NCBI RefSeq assembly: GCF_021283545.2
Contig: NZ_CP128540.1
Coordinates: 2,391,501 to 2,455,500 of the forward strand
Reading direction: 5' to 3'
Source: Pseudomonas alloputida
GTDB taxonomy: Bacteria > Pseudomonadota > Gammaproteobacteria > Pseudomonadales > Pseudomonadaceae
Length of the DNA stretch: 64,000 nt
In this document: piece by piece, positions 44,450-52,330 of the stretch
Position numbering within the stretch: the first letter of the stretch is position 1
Layout: each line of letters begins with the position of its first letter
The notes under the pieces: generated by a model
Databases searched by the model: none
What the model was told of the DNA's origin: nothing
The model's input: only the letters and a program-made list of their open reading frames with translations
Program-made: the position numbers and the translations under genes

Positions 44450-44896
44450 ATGAGCGGCATCACGGCAAGCAACCTGATGATCAATGGTGTTTCAGCACAG
44501 ACGCTGAGCGCGAATGCAGCAAACGAGCGTGAACAGGCGAAACAGGCCGGTGAGGCGGTGGGGCCGTTGAGCGTCAGCAGTGACAGAATGAAGGTGTCGG
44601 GGGGTAGCCAGGCGCAATCCACCGACGCTGAAGGCAGTGGCGAATCGGGGGCTGTGAGCGAGCTGCGTCAGTTGATCAAGGATCTGCAGAAGCAACTGGC
44701 AGAAGAGCAGAAACAGTTGGCGGCATTGCAGAGCAGCAAGATGGACGAGGCTGCCAAGGCGGCAGCGATAGGTGCCAAGCAGGCGAGCATTGCCACCCTC
44801 AACGGGCAGATCATGGCGGCCACGGCGCAGTTGCTGGAGCTGTTGCAGCAAGAGGGCGGCAGCAGTGCGGGAGGTATGGTCAGCGCTACGGCCTGA
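44450..44896 (+). CDS. FlxA-like coiled-coil protein
   Basis: 148 residues. N-terminal half is Ser/Ala/Gly-rich and disordered; residues 70-136 form a coiled coil (SELRQLIKDLQKQLAEEQKQ, LNGQIMAATAQLLELLQQ) of the FlxA type. FlxA is a flagellar-regulon protein of unknown role in E. coli; the match is by pattern. No signal peptide. It stands alone between pvdA and the REP cluster. Confidence 0.65.
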   Translation: MSGITASNLMINGVSAQTLSANAANEREQAKQAGEAVGPLSVSSDRMKVSGGSQAQSTDAEGSGESGAVSELRQLIKDLQKQLAEEQKQLAALQSSKMDEAAKAAAIGAKQASIATLNGQIMAATAQLLELLQQEGGSSAGGMVSATA

Positions 44897-44915
44897 CTGG
44901 ACATGCACAGGCCGC

Positions 44916-45021
44916 TGTAGGCGCGGGTTTACCCGCGAATGGGCCGGCCCTGCTGGCCAATTTCCACCCGCCGTTCACCGTTGCCGCCGCGACCGTATTC
45001 GCGGGTAAACCCGCTCCTACA
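44916..45021. repeat. REP inverted pair
   Basis: TGTAGGCGCGGGTTTACCCGCGAAT (44916-44940) and ATTCGCGGGTAAACCCGCTCCTACA (44997-45021) face each other; one mismatch in 25. Confidence 0.9.
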
Positions 45022-45064
45022 CCTGATTGGGGGTGGATACACATTGGTGATTGGGCGCAGGCCG

Positions 45065-45147
45065 TCGTAGGCGCGGGTTTCCTCGCGAACACGGACGAAG
45101 CCCGTGCTATCCGCCGCGTTGTCTGCTTCGCGGACAAGCCCGCACGT
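45065..45147. repeat. Degenerate REP element
   Basis: GTAGGCGCGGGTTTCCTCGCGAA followed by an imperfect arm ending CGCGGACAAGCCCGCACG; third REP in 230 bases. Confidence 0.7.
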
Positions 45148-45162
45148 TCCAGGATATGGCGG

Positions 45163-46101
45163 TCATTCGGCCGCCAACCGTCCTTTGTTCTGCCGGTCGG
45201 CCTTGTATTGCATGGCCACCGCCGGTGCCGGCTTGGCGCTACCGGTTTCCAGCCATTGACGCATGCGGCTGGCATCGGCGAAGTGGGTGTATTTGCCAAA
45301 GGCATCGAGAATGACCATGGCCACCGGGCGGTTGTCCATGCGGGTCAGCAGTACCAGGCAGTGCCCGGCCTCGTTGGTGAAGCCGGTCTTGGTCAGCTTG
45401 ATATCCCAGTTGCTTTTGTTCACCAGGTGGTCGGTGTTACGGAAGCCTAAGGTGTAGTTGGGCTTGCGGAAGGCGACGGTCTTTTCGCGCGTGGTCGACA
45501 GTTCGCTCAGCATGGGGTACTTGCGCGAGGCCATCAGCAGCTTGGCCAGGTCGCGGGCAGTGGATACGTTCTGCGTCGACAGGCCGGTCGGCTCAACATA
45601 GCGGGTGTGGGCCATTCCCAGGCTGCGGGCTTTGGCATTCATTGCCTTGATGAACGCCGGATAGCCGCCGGGGTAGGCGTTGGCCAGGCTATTGGCCGCA
45701 CGGTTTTCCGACGACATCAGGGTAATCAGCAGGGTTTCGCGGCGGTCCAGCTGGCTGCCCAGGCGCACGCGCGAGTACACACCTTTCATCTCCGGGTTGT
45801 TGGCAATGGTCATGGTGAGCATTTCATCCATGGGCAACTTGGCATCCAGCACCACCATCGCCGTCATCAGTTTGGTCACCGAAGCGATCGGCACCACGCG
45901 GTCGGCATGGCTTGAATACAGCTCTTGGTTGCTGTTCAGGTCGATCAGCAGAGCGCTGCCTGAAGCCAGATGCAGTTTGGAGGGGTCACGTTGAACCTGG
46001 GCCGGGGGTTGTGCAGCAGCAGTCGACGGAAGGGTCGCGGTACCTGTGAGCAACAGCAGCAGGCTGAGGATGGACAGGGATGTTTTCACGTTGAGGCTCA
46101 C
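45163..46101 (-). CDS. pbpG: D-alanyl-D-alanine endopeptidase (penicillin-binding protein 7)
   Basis: 312 residues with signal peptide ([12 protein letters not shown]). The three penicillin-binding motifs are SVTK (Ser74-Lys77), SEN (Ser131) and KTG (238-240), in the S11 peptidase fold. PBP7 cleaves D-Ala-meso-DAP cross-links during wall remodelling. The chromosome backbone resumes here beside the integrase remnant. Confidence 0.93.
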   Translation of the reverse strand: MSLNVKTSLSILSLLLLLTGTATLPSTAAAQPPAQVQRDPSKLHLASGSALLIDLNSNQELYSSHADRVVPIASVTKLMTAMVVLDAKLPMDEMLTMTIANNPEMKGVYSRVRLGSQLDRRETLLITLMSSENRAANSLANAYPGGYPAFIKAMNAKARSLGMAHTRYVEPTGLSTQNVSTARDLAKLLMASRKYPMLSELSTTREKTVAFRKPNYTLGFRNTDHLVNKSNWDIKLTKTGFTNEAGHCLVLLTRMDNRPVAMVILDAFGKYTHFADASRMRQWLETGSAKPAPAVAMQYKADRQNKGRLAAE

Positions 46102-46220
46102 TAAAAGTTGGTATGTCGTTGGCTGTGCAAGGGTTTTCCCCCTAAAACCGATGCATTTTGGAGTATGGCTGAATTGCTGTCGAATGCCTTATGCCTAAAG
46201 GGCGCAAAGTGAACGATATT

Positions 46221-46330
46221 TAATCCTGTACCCATTACGTTCTTTTCCAGCTTCGCCAGTTCCGTCCAATCGTTGGCAGAATTCAACCACTTGGCGTAGG
46301 TCGAGAGAAGTACCTGCACCGAGCGCCTAA
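46221..46330 (-). pseudogene. C-terminal fragment of a tyrosine integrase
   Basis: The minus frame reads RRSVQVLLSTYAKWLNSAND and on to WTELAKLEKNVMGTG, the end of a phage-type integrase with catalytic Tyr in LLSTYAKWL. It abuts the IS5 element; joined across the IS, with one CTAA copy, it continues from NPAFIAGQL coded at 47500-47526, giving the usual NPAFIAxQLxxSVQVLLSTYAKW string. The gene is broken. Confidence 0.8.
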
Positions 46331-47495
46331 GGATGCTCCGATCAACTTGCCGCGCAGCGATGGCAGGCCGTAATTCACCAAGCAATCAGCGCTATTCCCT
46401 GAAAACGGCATGACGCAGTGTGCGGCAGAGCGTTTTCTGCCCGGTTCTTCGTGTTAAATGCGCAACTCACCCAAACCCATCAGTCGTTTTCGAGCCATCC
46501 ACAGGTTCGACAGGGCGAACAGCGTGGTCAGTTGGGCCGTGTTTTTCATCAGCCCACGAAAGCGTACTTTCACATAACCAAACTGGCGCTTGATGACCCG
46601 AAACGGGTGCTCAACCTTGGCACGTGTCTGCGCTTTGCAGTACTCGATCTTGCGCTTGGCTTTGTACAGCAGGCTGCGTTTGTTCAGCTTGGAATACGTG
46701 CTGCGCCGAGCCGCGATTTGCCAGATCACGTCACGATTTTCGTGCTCTTCACGCTTCTCGACACCGGTGTAACCTGCGTCCGCATAGACTGCGTTTTCTT
46801 CCCCGTGGAGCAGTTCAGCGACTTGGGTGACATCGGCCACATTGGCAGCGGTGCCATGGACGTGATGAACCAGTCCCGACTCAACGTCAGCGCTGATGTG
46901 GGCCTTCATACCGAAGAAATACTGGTTACCCTTCTTGGTCTGATGCATCTCGGGATCGCGCTCGCCATCTTTGTTCTTGGTCGAGCTTGGGACATGAATA
47001 ATGGTTGCGTCGACGATCGTGCCCTGACGCAACGACAGGCCTTTTTCCTGCAAATAACCGTTGATGACCGCGAGGATGGCAGGTGCCAATTGATGCTTCT
47101 CCAGCAAGTGCCGGAAGTTCATGATCGTGGTGTCTTCAGGGATCGGCGCGCTCAGTGTCAGATGCGCGAACTGACGCATGGGCGTGATTTCGTAGAGCGC
47201 TTCTTCCATGGCCGGATCGCTGAGGGAGAACCAGTTCTGCAGCAGGTGAATGCGCAGCATGGTTTCCAGGGGGTAAGGTTTTCGACCGCCACCGGCCTTG
47301 GGGTAGAACGGCTCGATCAGGCCGAGCAGACCTGCCCAGGGTACGACCTGATCCATCTCGGCAAGGAAGCGTTCGCGGCGGGTTTGCTTGCGCTTGCCGG
47401 CGTACTCGAAGTCGGAAAAGCTCATCTGGCTCATGGGAGGCTCGGATCAGGTGGTCAGGCGATTTTCGCATACCCGGGACTTGTTCGGAGATTCC
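46331..47495 (-). mobile_element. IS5-family insertion sequence, complete
   Basis: 1165 bp. Left end GGATGCTCCGATCAACTTG and right end (inward) GGAATCTCCGAACAAGTCC are imperfect terminal inverted repeats of the IS5 type. They are flanked by direct repeats CTAA at 46327-46330 and 47496-47499, the YTAR target of IS5 elements. One transposase gene fills it. The element interrupts an integrase remnant. Confidence 0.88.
46454..47434 (-). CDS. IS5-family transposase
   Basis: 326 residues, start MSQMSFSDFEYAGKRKQTRR. DDE residues lie in IVDATIIHVPSSTKNKD (first Asp), VYADAGYTGVEK (second Asp) and KAKRKIEYCKAQTRAKVEHP with the Y-(2)-R-(3)-E signature (final Glu). N-terminal DUF772 region is complete (MLRIHLLQNWFSLSDPAMEE). 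Full-length and apparently functional. Confidence 0.95.
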   Translation of the reverse strand: MSQMSFSDFEYAGKRKQTRRERFLAEMDQVVPWAGLLGLIEPFYPKAGGGRKPYPLETMLRIHLLQNWFSLSDPAMEEALYEITPMRQFAHLTLSAPIPEDTTIMNFRHLLEKHQLAPAILAVINGYLQEKGLSLRQGTIVDATIIHVPSSTKNKDGERDPEMHQTKKGNQYFFGMKAHISADVESGLVHHVHGTAANVADVTQVAELLHGEENAVYADAGYTGVEKREEHENRDVIWQIAARRSTYSKLNKRSLLYKAKRKIEYCKAQTRAKVEHPFRVIKRQFGYVKVRFRGLMKNTAQLTTLFALSNLWMARKRLMGLGELRI

Positions 47496-47826
47496 CTAAG
47501 CTGCCCAGCAATGAACGCTGGATTCGTGGTGACGAGCCAGAAGGCTGGAAGATGAATGGCGACTCCGTCGAGACGCGGCGCTTCTGCTTCGAGCGGTATT
47601 GCGCGATCTCTCTGGCCCTTGCCAGTGCGCCAAGAGCCCGGCTGTTCAACATTACGGTGCGGGTGTATTTCGTCTTGGTCCGCTCGACTGCCTGCTTTTC
47701 AACCACGATCCGGCAGATGTGAGCCGTCTTTTTCTCGACGTCGACCTCATCCCGGCGCAGCGACATAATCTCGCCCGTGCGCATACCCAACCTGCGACAC
47801 GCTGCGGATGACCCGATTTGCCTCAA
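47496..47826 (-). pseudogene. Internal fragment of a tyrosine integrase
   Basis: The minus frame reads GMRTGEIMSLRRDEVDVEKK, TKTKYTRTVMLNSRALGALA and STESPFIFQPSGSSPRIQ, the central part of a P4-like integrase (catalytic Arg in MRTGEIMSLR). After SPRIQ the true continuation (HTYATM, NPAFIA) appears only in another frame at once, so an internal deletion with frameshift preceded the IS insertion. The N-terminal half is also missing. Confidence 0.8.
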
Positions 47827-48046
47827 AGGCGGTCGACCGTATCTTCAGGCCCGGTTTTCGGTACAGCAAGGCAGAGGTGCTGCTGATGGACTTGCGGCAA
47901 CCCGGTGAGTTGGCAGAGGACTTGTTTGCGCTCAAGCAATGAGTGGCTGCATTCGATCTACATCTGCCTTTAAAAAAGGACAGCTAACGGCCAGAAGAGG
48001 ACCGTCGAAGACATTACCTGATGGGCTGATTTGTGGAACGAGGCGG

Positions 48047-48616
48047 TCATCCATGTTCCGCTGCTAGCATTGATCTGAACTGAGAAATGAGCGCTGAATA
48101 TAATCCGGCACCTTCGAACACTGCGCAGGTGAAGCTAACGGGTGCAGGGCCTGGAGCAGTTATGATGCGGTCTGCAACCACAGCTACTGCACTGCTTCGA
48201 TAGCGCGTGCGCCCGTCATAACCTACGGCATTTTTTTGCAGAAAGTCAGCGCTGTTCGAGGTATGAGGAACCGTGTCGAGTAGCCCGGCTCTCGCAAGTG
48301 CCAGCGTTCCACCACAGATGCCAGCAATTGTCGCTCCACTTGAACGACTAGCATGAAGAAAGTCTCGAATATCCGGAGCTTCTGTACGCTCCCAGACCAT
48401 TCCTCCAATCACGACAACAACGTCCGGTTTCCAGTCCAGGCATTGTTGCAAGCCACTATCGACAGTTACAGCCAATCCGCCCTGCGAGTGGAGCGGCCCT
48501 GTAGTAGGTGCGAAAAACCTGACGTCGATCCCGTAAAATGGAGACGCAGTTCCAGCAATGAATGCGTATTCCCAGTCAGCAAAACCCGGTGTCAGTATCA
48601 AACCCACGCGTGCCAT
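48047..48616 (-). CDS. DJ-1/PfpI-family protein
   Basis: 189 residues from ATG 48616 (GGAGGAA upstream). Flavodoxin-like glutamine-amidotransferase fold; the nucleophile elbow is IAGICGGTLALA with a Cys, and the N-terminal Glu pocket is in DWEYAFIAG. GGMVWERTEAPDI and APGPAPVSF are typical of the YdeA/ThiJ branch. It may be a glyoxalase III-like or transcriptional-regulator-related protein without DNA-binding domain. Its GC content is lower than the core genes, in keeping with accessory DNA. Confidence 0.85.
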   Translation of the reverse strand: MARVGLILTPGFADWEYAFIAGTASPFYGIDVRFFAPTTGPLHSQGGLAVTVDSGLQQCLDWKPDVVVVIGGMVWERTEAPDIRDFLHASRSSGATIAGICGGTLALARAGLLDTVPHTSNSADFLQKNAVGYDGRTRYRSSAVAVVADRIITAPGPAPVSFTCAVFEGAGLYSALISQFRSMLAAEHG

Positions 48617-48720
48617 CAGCCAGATTCCTCCATGAATGCCGATAGCGTACGGCGGCTTCAAACAGACATCAAGGTTCAGCTAGCGGTGCTCATAGAAGGG
48701 AGGATGATGTTCCCGGTCGC

Positions 48721-48738
48721 GATATTGGATTCAATATC
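48721..48738. promoter_or_regulatory. Palindrome upstream of the PfpI-like gene
   Basis: GATATTG-GATT-CAATATC, a perfect 7-base inverted repeat 105 bases upstream of ATG 48616, in an AT-rich 417-base gap (48617-49033) that shows no gene. Possible operator. Confidence 0.35.
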
Positions 48739-49033
48739 GAAATTAAGAATACTGTGCTGCTGGCACCAGGGCCTTAGGGTAATTTGAAATTTGTCAAGTG
48801 TCGGCAAGCTTGATTGACTACGATTATGAGGGCGAAAGCGAAGCTGACGCATCTTAGATAACACGCAATTGACTCCAGACCGCCGGGGGCATTTAGTGAG
48901 CTCCTCAGACTTTGTCTTCAGTAAGTGACCGCGTTTGGCCGATAACTGTTCTCCACGAAGGACAACAATGGGTCGGTTAGCGCCTCTGGATTGGGTTGAT
49001 CATCCTTGTCCTACCTCACATGGAGGACAAGCC

Positions 49034-49660
49034 ATGAACGCCATTACGACCAGCAGCCATCAGCCTTTGAACAAAGGAAAATTGGTCGGGCAGAAAGCTC
49101 CGCTCCGACTGAAAGATATCTGGGCCATTCGGGTAAGGCTCCAAATCGCGGAGGAAACTCGTGATTTAGCCCTTTTCGATCTGGCCATCGATAGCAAGCT
49201 CAAGCTACGAGCCTGCGATCTGACCAAGCTTCGCGTACGCGACGTTGCTCATGGGGAGCACGTGTCATCGCGGGCGATAGTGATGCAGCAGAAAACCCAA
49301 CGTCCCGTACAGTTTGAAATTACAGAGCAAACGCGACTGGCCCTACAGGCCTGGATACATCAAGCCCAACTCCACAGCGAGGATTGTCTTTTCCCAAGCC
49401 GGCTACACGCCTCAGTGCATCTCTCCACCCGGCAGTACGCCCGAATGGTCAAAGCGTGGATAAAGTCTATTGGGCTAGATCCTGCTATGTACGGCACCCA
49501 CACGATGAGACGTACAAAGGCATCGCTGATCTATCGCAGGACAAAGAACTTGAGAGCAGTTCAGCTCCTGCTCGGCCATACAAAGCTTGAAAGCACGGTG
49601 CGATACCTGGGCATTGAAGTCGATGACGCATTGGAGATGGCAGAGCAGACGGAGGTCTGA
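49034..49660 (+). CDS. Short tyrosine-type site-specific recombinase
   Basis: 208 residues from ATG 49034 with GGAGG upstream. It consists essentially of the catalytic domain: Arg in KLRACDLTKLRVRDV, HTMRRTKASLI (His-x-x-Arg), LLLGHTKLESTVRYLG with the last His and the nucleophile Tyr. No separate arm-binding domain. Such short recombinases are common on Pseudomonas plasmids and islands. It separates the integrase remnant from the biosynthetic cluster. Confidence 0.9.
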   Translation: MNAITTSSHQPLNKGKLVGQKAPLRLKDIWAIRVRLQIAEETRDLALFDLAIDSKLKLRACDLTKLRVRDVAHGEHVSSRAIVMQQKTQRPVQFEITEQTRLALQAWIHQAQLHSEDCLFPSRLHASVHLSTRQYARMVKAWIKSIGLDPAMYGTHTMRRTKASLIYRRTKNLRAVQLLLGHTKLESTVRYLGIEVDDALEMAEQTEV

Positions 49661-49670
49661 CAGCGTCCAG

Positions 49671-49693
49671 CGACGGTCGAGGTATGACCGTCG
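49671..49693. repeat. Hairpin downstream of the recombinase gene
   Basis: CGACGGTC-N7-GACCGTCG, 8-base perfect stem 10 bases after the recombinase stop. No T run; may be a weak terminator or recombination site. The remaining 49694-49961 has no gene I can support. Confidence 0.4.
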
Positions 49694-49961
49694 CGATTCG
49701 ACCTAAAACGGGCATTGATCAAGGCACTTTAGCCTGTTCCGGCCTCATCGTCCGATAGCCGGCTACGAACAGAGTTACGCCTGCTTCCTGGACTATGCCA
49801 GCCCGGTGGGGGCTGCGCTTGCAGATCATGAGGCGTGAAACGGCCACCTTCTCGGATAGCTGTCCGCTTCACGCTCTGATGAGGCTAGCCACTATTTACG
49901 ATGTCGCCTCAGATCCAGACGTCAGTCAGTACAGTTCGCTCCCCGCCTTCATGACCGGTAC

Positions 49962-50768
49962 TCAGTCCGCCTGAGCCAAGCATTCACTGTCCAGCGAGTA
50001 GAGGCCGACCCTGCATACCGGCCCTTGCATCAACACGTGATAGTCGTCGTCCAGTTCGATCATGATGACGCCGCCGGCCATGTTGACCGCTACCCGAGGA
50101 CCTACCAGTCCAAGTCGACGCGAGACTGCCGCAGCAGCGCAACTGCTGGTGCCGGAGGAAAGGGTGTAGCCGACCCCCCGTTCCCAGATCTGCACCTCGA
50201 GCGTCTGACGATCGATTACCCGCACGAACTGAACATTTGTGCGGTCGGGGAAGATCGACAATCGCTCGATGAGCGGTCCCAACTGTCGTGCCAGCGTTTC
50301 AGTCGGTTGATCCACGAACACCACGCAATGGGGGTTGCCCATCGAAACCGGATGCAACTGCAAAGGTGTGCCGTCCACGTCAACGGTGAACGCCGCAGTA
50401 TTGGCAAAAGCAGCCTGGCCCATGGCGATCGAAATCCGCTGCCCGTTGTCGAGTACCTGGCAGGTGACGATCCCCCCTTTGGTCGATATTTCAAAGGGTG
50501 AACCGGCCACGATATTCTGATCCCACAAGTAGCGGCAGAGAATACGCAGGCCATTACCACTTTTCTCTGCCTGGGAACCGTCTGTGTTGTAGATCCGTAC
50601 CGACAACCGTTCACCTTCTTTGATCACCGGCACCAGTATGCCGTCGCTGCCCAACCCGCGGTGTCGGTCGCAAATACGTGAAATCATCGGTTTGGAGCAA
50701 TCAAACGGTACGCAGTCCCGGTATACAAGGTAGTCATTTCCAGCCGCATGGTATTTATAAAACTGCAT
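49962..50768 (-). CDS. DapF-family epimerase homologue with both catalytic Cys replaced by Ser
   Basis: 268 residues, full DapF length. Family motifs HAAGNDYLVY, HRGLGSDGI, NTDGSQAEKSGNGLRI, MGNPHCVVF and WERGVGYTLSSGTSSCAA are in order. The cysteines that act as the two bases in diaminopimelate epimerase (NADGSEAEQCGNG and TLACGTGA types) are Ser70 and Ser205 here. It is thus unlikely to be a normal epimerase; it may eliminate, bind or racemise with weaker bases. Last gene of the biosynthetic operon, 69 bases after the exporter gene. Confidence 0.88.
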   Translation of the reverse strand: MQFYKYHAAGNDYLVYRDCVPFDCSKPMISRICDRHRGLGSDGILVPVIKEGERLSVRIYNTDGSQAEKSGNGLRILCRYLWDQNIVAGSPFEISTKGGIVTCQVLDNGQRISIAMGQAAFANTAAFTVDVDGTPLQLHPVSMGNPHCVVFVDQPTETLARQLGPLIERLSIFPDRTNVQFVRVIDRQTLEVQIWERGVGYTLSSGTSSCAAAAVSRRLGLVGPRVAVNMAGGVIMIELDDDYHVLMQGPVCRVGLYSLDSECLAQAD

Positions 50769-50837
50769 TAGCTAAGGCACCAGAATGATCAGAGAAGTGA
50801 GGGTGAGACATTGACGACCAATGCGCGTACTGAAGCA

Positions 50838-52058
50838 TTAAAGATCTCCCCGCGCAAAGTTGCCCGGGGTCAGTCGAGGGCGCATGGCACAAAGGCTGCT
50901 ACCCGCCAGCACGCAGGCGATCAGTGAGAAGCACAAACCCTGGGGGCCCGCGAGCGATAGTATGAATCCACACCACGCCGGGCTGACTGCCGCCCCCAAG
51001 CTCGCCAGATTGTGTGCGGCGAAATAACTGCCTTTGAGGGGCGGCGGGCTGATCGAGTCAATGTAGAGATACTCCGCTGGCTGAATCAGCAGCTCGCCAA
51101 GGGTGAAAACTAGCATGGACAGACACCAGGCAGTAAGTTGCTCGGAAACCGAAAAACCGAGCAATCCGATAGAAAACAACAGGGCGCCCATCATGACCCG
51201 ACTGTTCAAAGTTTCGAGCGTGATGTAACGGCTGACGAGGCGTTGCAATGCAATGACCGTGATGGCGTTGGTCAGCAACAACCAGGACAGCATCTCCATA
51301 CCTTGGTTGGCAGGGTACTGATACAGCAACCACAGGGACAGGAAGAACGTGAAGCGACCGTGAACGACGGTGTTAAAGAATGACCCCAAGGTATAGAGAA
51401 CCAGATTTCGATCGTTGCCCAAGACTTTCAGGGCGTCCGCCAATGAGGGCGCCCCTGTCTTCAGCGAGGTGCGAGGTTGGCCCTGACTTGCGCCCAGGCA
51501 CATCATCACCACCATCGCTGCCCCGCAGGCACCCGCTGCCACCAAAAGCGCCAGGGTAAGTGAGACTTCCGCCAACCGGACCCCGAGCACAGGGCCGATC
51601 GCGAATGCCACGTTGGTCAGGATGTAGCGGTAGGAGAACGCCGAGACGCGTTGCTTCACGCTCACGAAATCGGCCAGCAGCGCTTTAAGACCAATGCCGA
51701 AGAGTGCGGCGGCGAACTCCATGAACACCAGTAGCAGGCTGACGAGCAGAATGATCTGGGCAAAGGGCAGCAGGCCTACAGCCAGCGTCATGAGCAACAA
51801 TGTGATAGTGGCAAGGTGCAATCGCGCGAAACGGTCGAATAGCAGCCCTGCCGGCAATGACATCAGCGTTGCCAGCAGCATTGAAATGCCCAGCAGCGCC
51901 CCTGTCTGCCAGCTGTTCAGGCCAAAGCGGGTGGTCAGCAGAAGAACCATCAGCGGGCTGGCTATTCCCTTGCTTGCATCGTGCAGCAGGGAACCCAGCA
52001 GGAGCGAGTGCAAGGGCGAGTGTGGCCGTGACCACGAAAGAATGGACATGGGCTGCAT
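50838..52058 (-). CDS. MFS transporter, probable exporter of the cluster product
   Basis: 406 residues from ATG 52058 (AGGAG 4 bases upstream), 12 transmembrane helices. MFS loop 2-3 motif GLLFDRFARLHLATI is visible. Position at the end of a coupled biosynthetic operon points to export or self-resistance. Start overlaps the stop of the preceding carrier-protein gene (TGATG). Confidence 0.88.
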   Translation of the reverse strand: MQPMSILSWSRPHSPLHSLLLGSLLHDASKGIASPLMVLLLTTRFGLNSWQTGALLGISMLLATLMSLPAGLLFDRFARLHLATITLLLMTLAVGLLPFAQIILLVSLLLVFMEFAAALFGIGLKALLADFVSVKQRVSAFSYRYILTNVAFAIGPVLGVRLAEVSLTLALLVAAGACGAAMVVMMCLGASQGQPRTSLKTGAPSLADALKVLGNDRNLVLYTLGSFFNTVVHGRFTFFLSLWLLYQYPANQGMEMLSWLLLTNAITVIALQRLVSRYITLETLNSRVMMGALLFSIGLLGFSVSEQLTAWCLSMLVFTLGELLIQPAEYLYIDSISPPPLKGSYFAAHNLASLGAAVSPAWCGFILSLAGPQGLCFSLIACVLAGSSLCAMRPRLTPGNFARGDL

Positions 52059-52330
52059 CAAGCTCCTGTGGACGTTGGCCTCGCCTGCCGGCGATCGGCG
52101 CACAGTGGCTGGAGCGAGGCCAGTGTGAGTGCGTGAAGATTGGCAAAGTTGGCCGGGTCGAAGACGATGCCGAACTCATTCTGAAGATGTGTAATCAATA
52201 CAATTATCCCCATCGAGTTGATTCCCTGCGCGTGAAGCGTGGCTTCTGGGTCCAAAGGGGCGGGCAGATCAGGAAACAACCTGCTCAACAGCTCGGTAAG
52301 TTCGGCACGGCTAATCAGGCTGGTGCTCAC
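52058..52330 (-). CDS. Acyl/peptidyl carrier protein (first of two)
   Basis: 90 residues. Carrier-protein fold with phosphopantetheine Ser39 in the motif HAQGINSMGIIVLITHLQ. It is coupled to the adenylation enzyme gene upstream (ATGA), so it is the likely acceptor of the activated amino acid, or one of two. Confidence 0.88.
   Translation of the reverse strand: MSTSLISRAELTELLSRLFPDLPAPLDPEATLHAQGINSMGIIVLITHLQNEFGIVFDPANFANLHALTLASLQPLCADRRQARPTSTGA

Noticed and set aside
46101..46385. 94-residue minus frame read as a gene
   Set aside because: Its start lies inside the IS5 end and its middle is the integrase C-terminus; it is a chimaeric remnant, not a gene.
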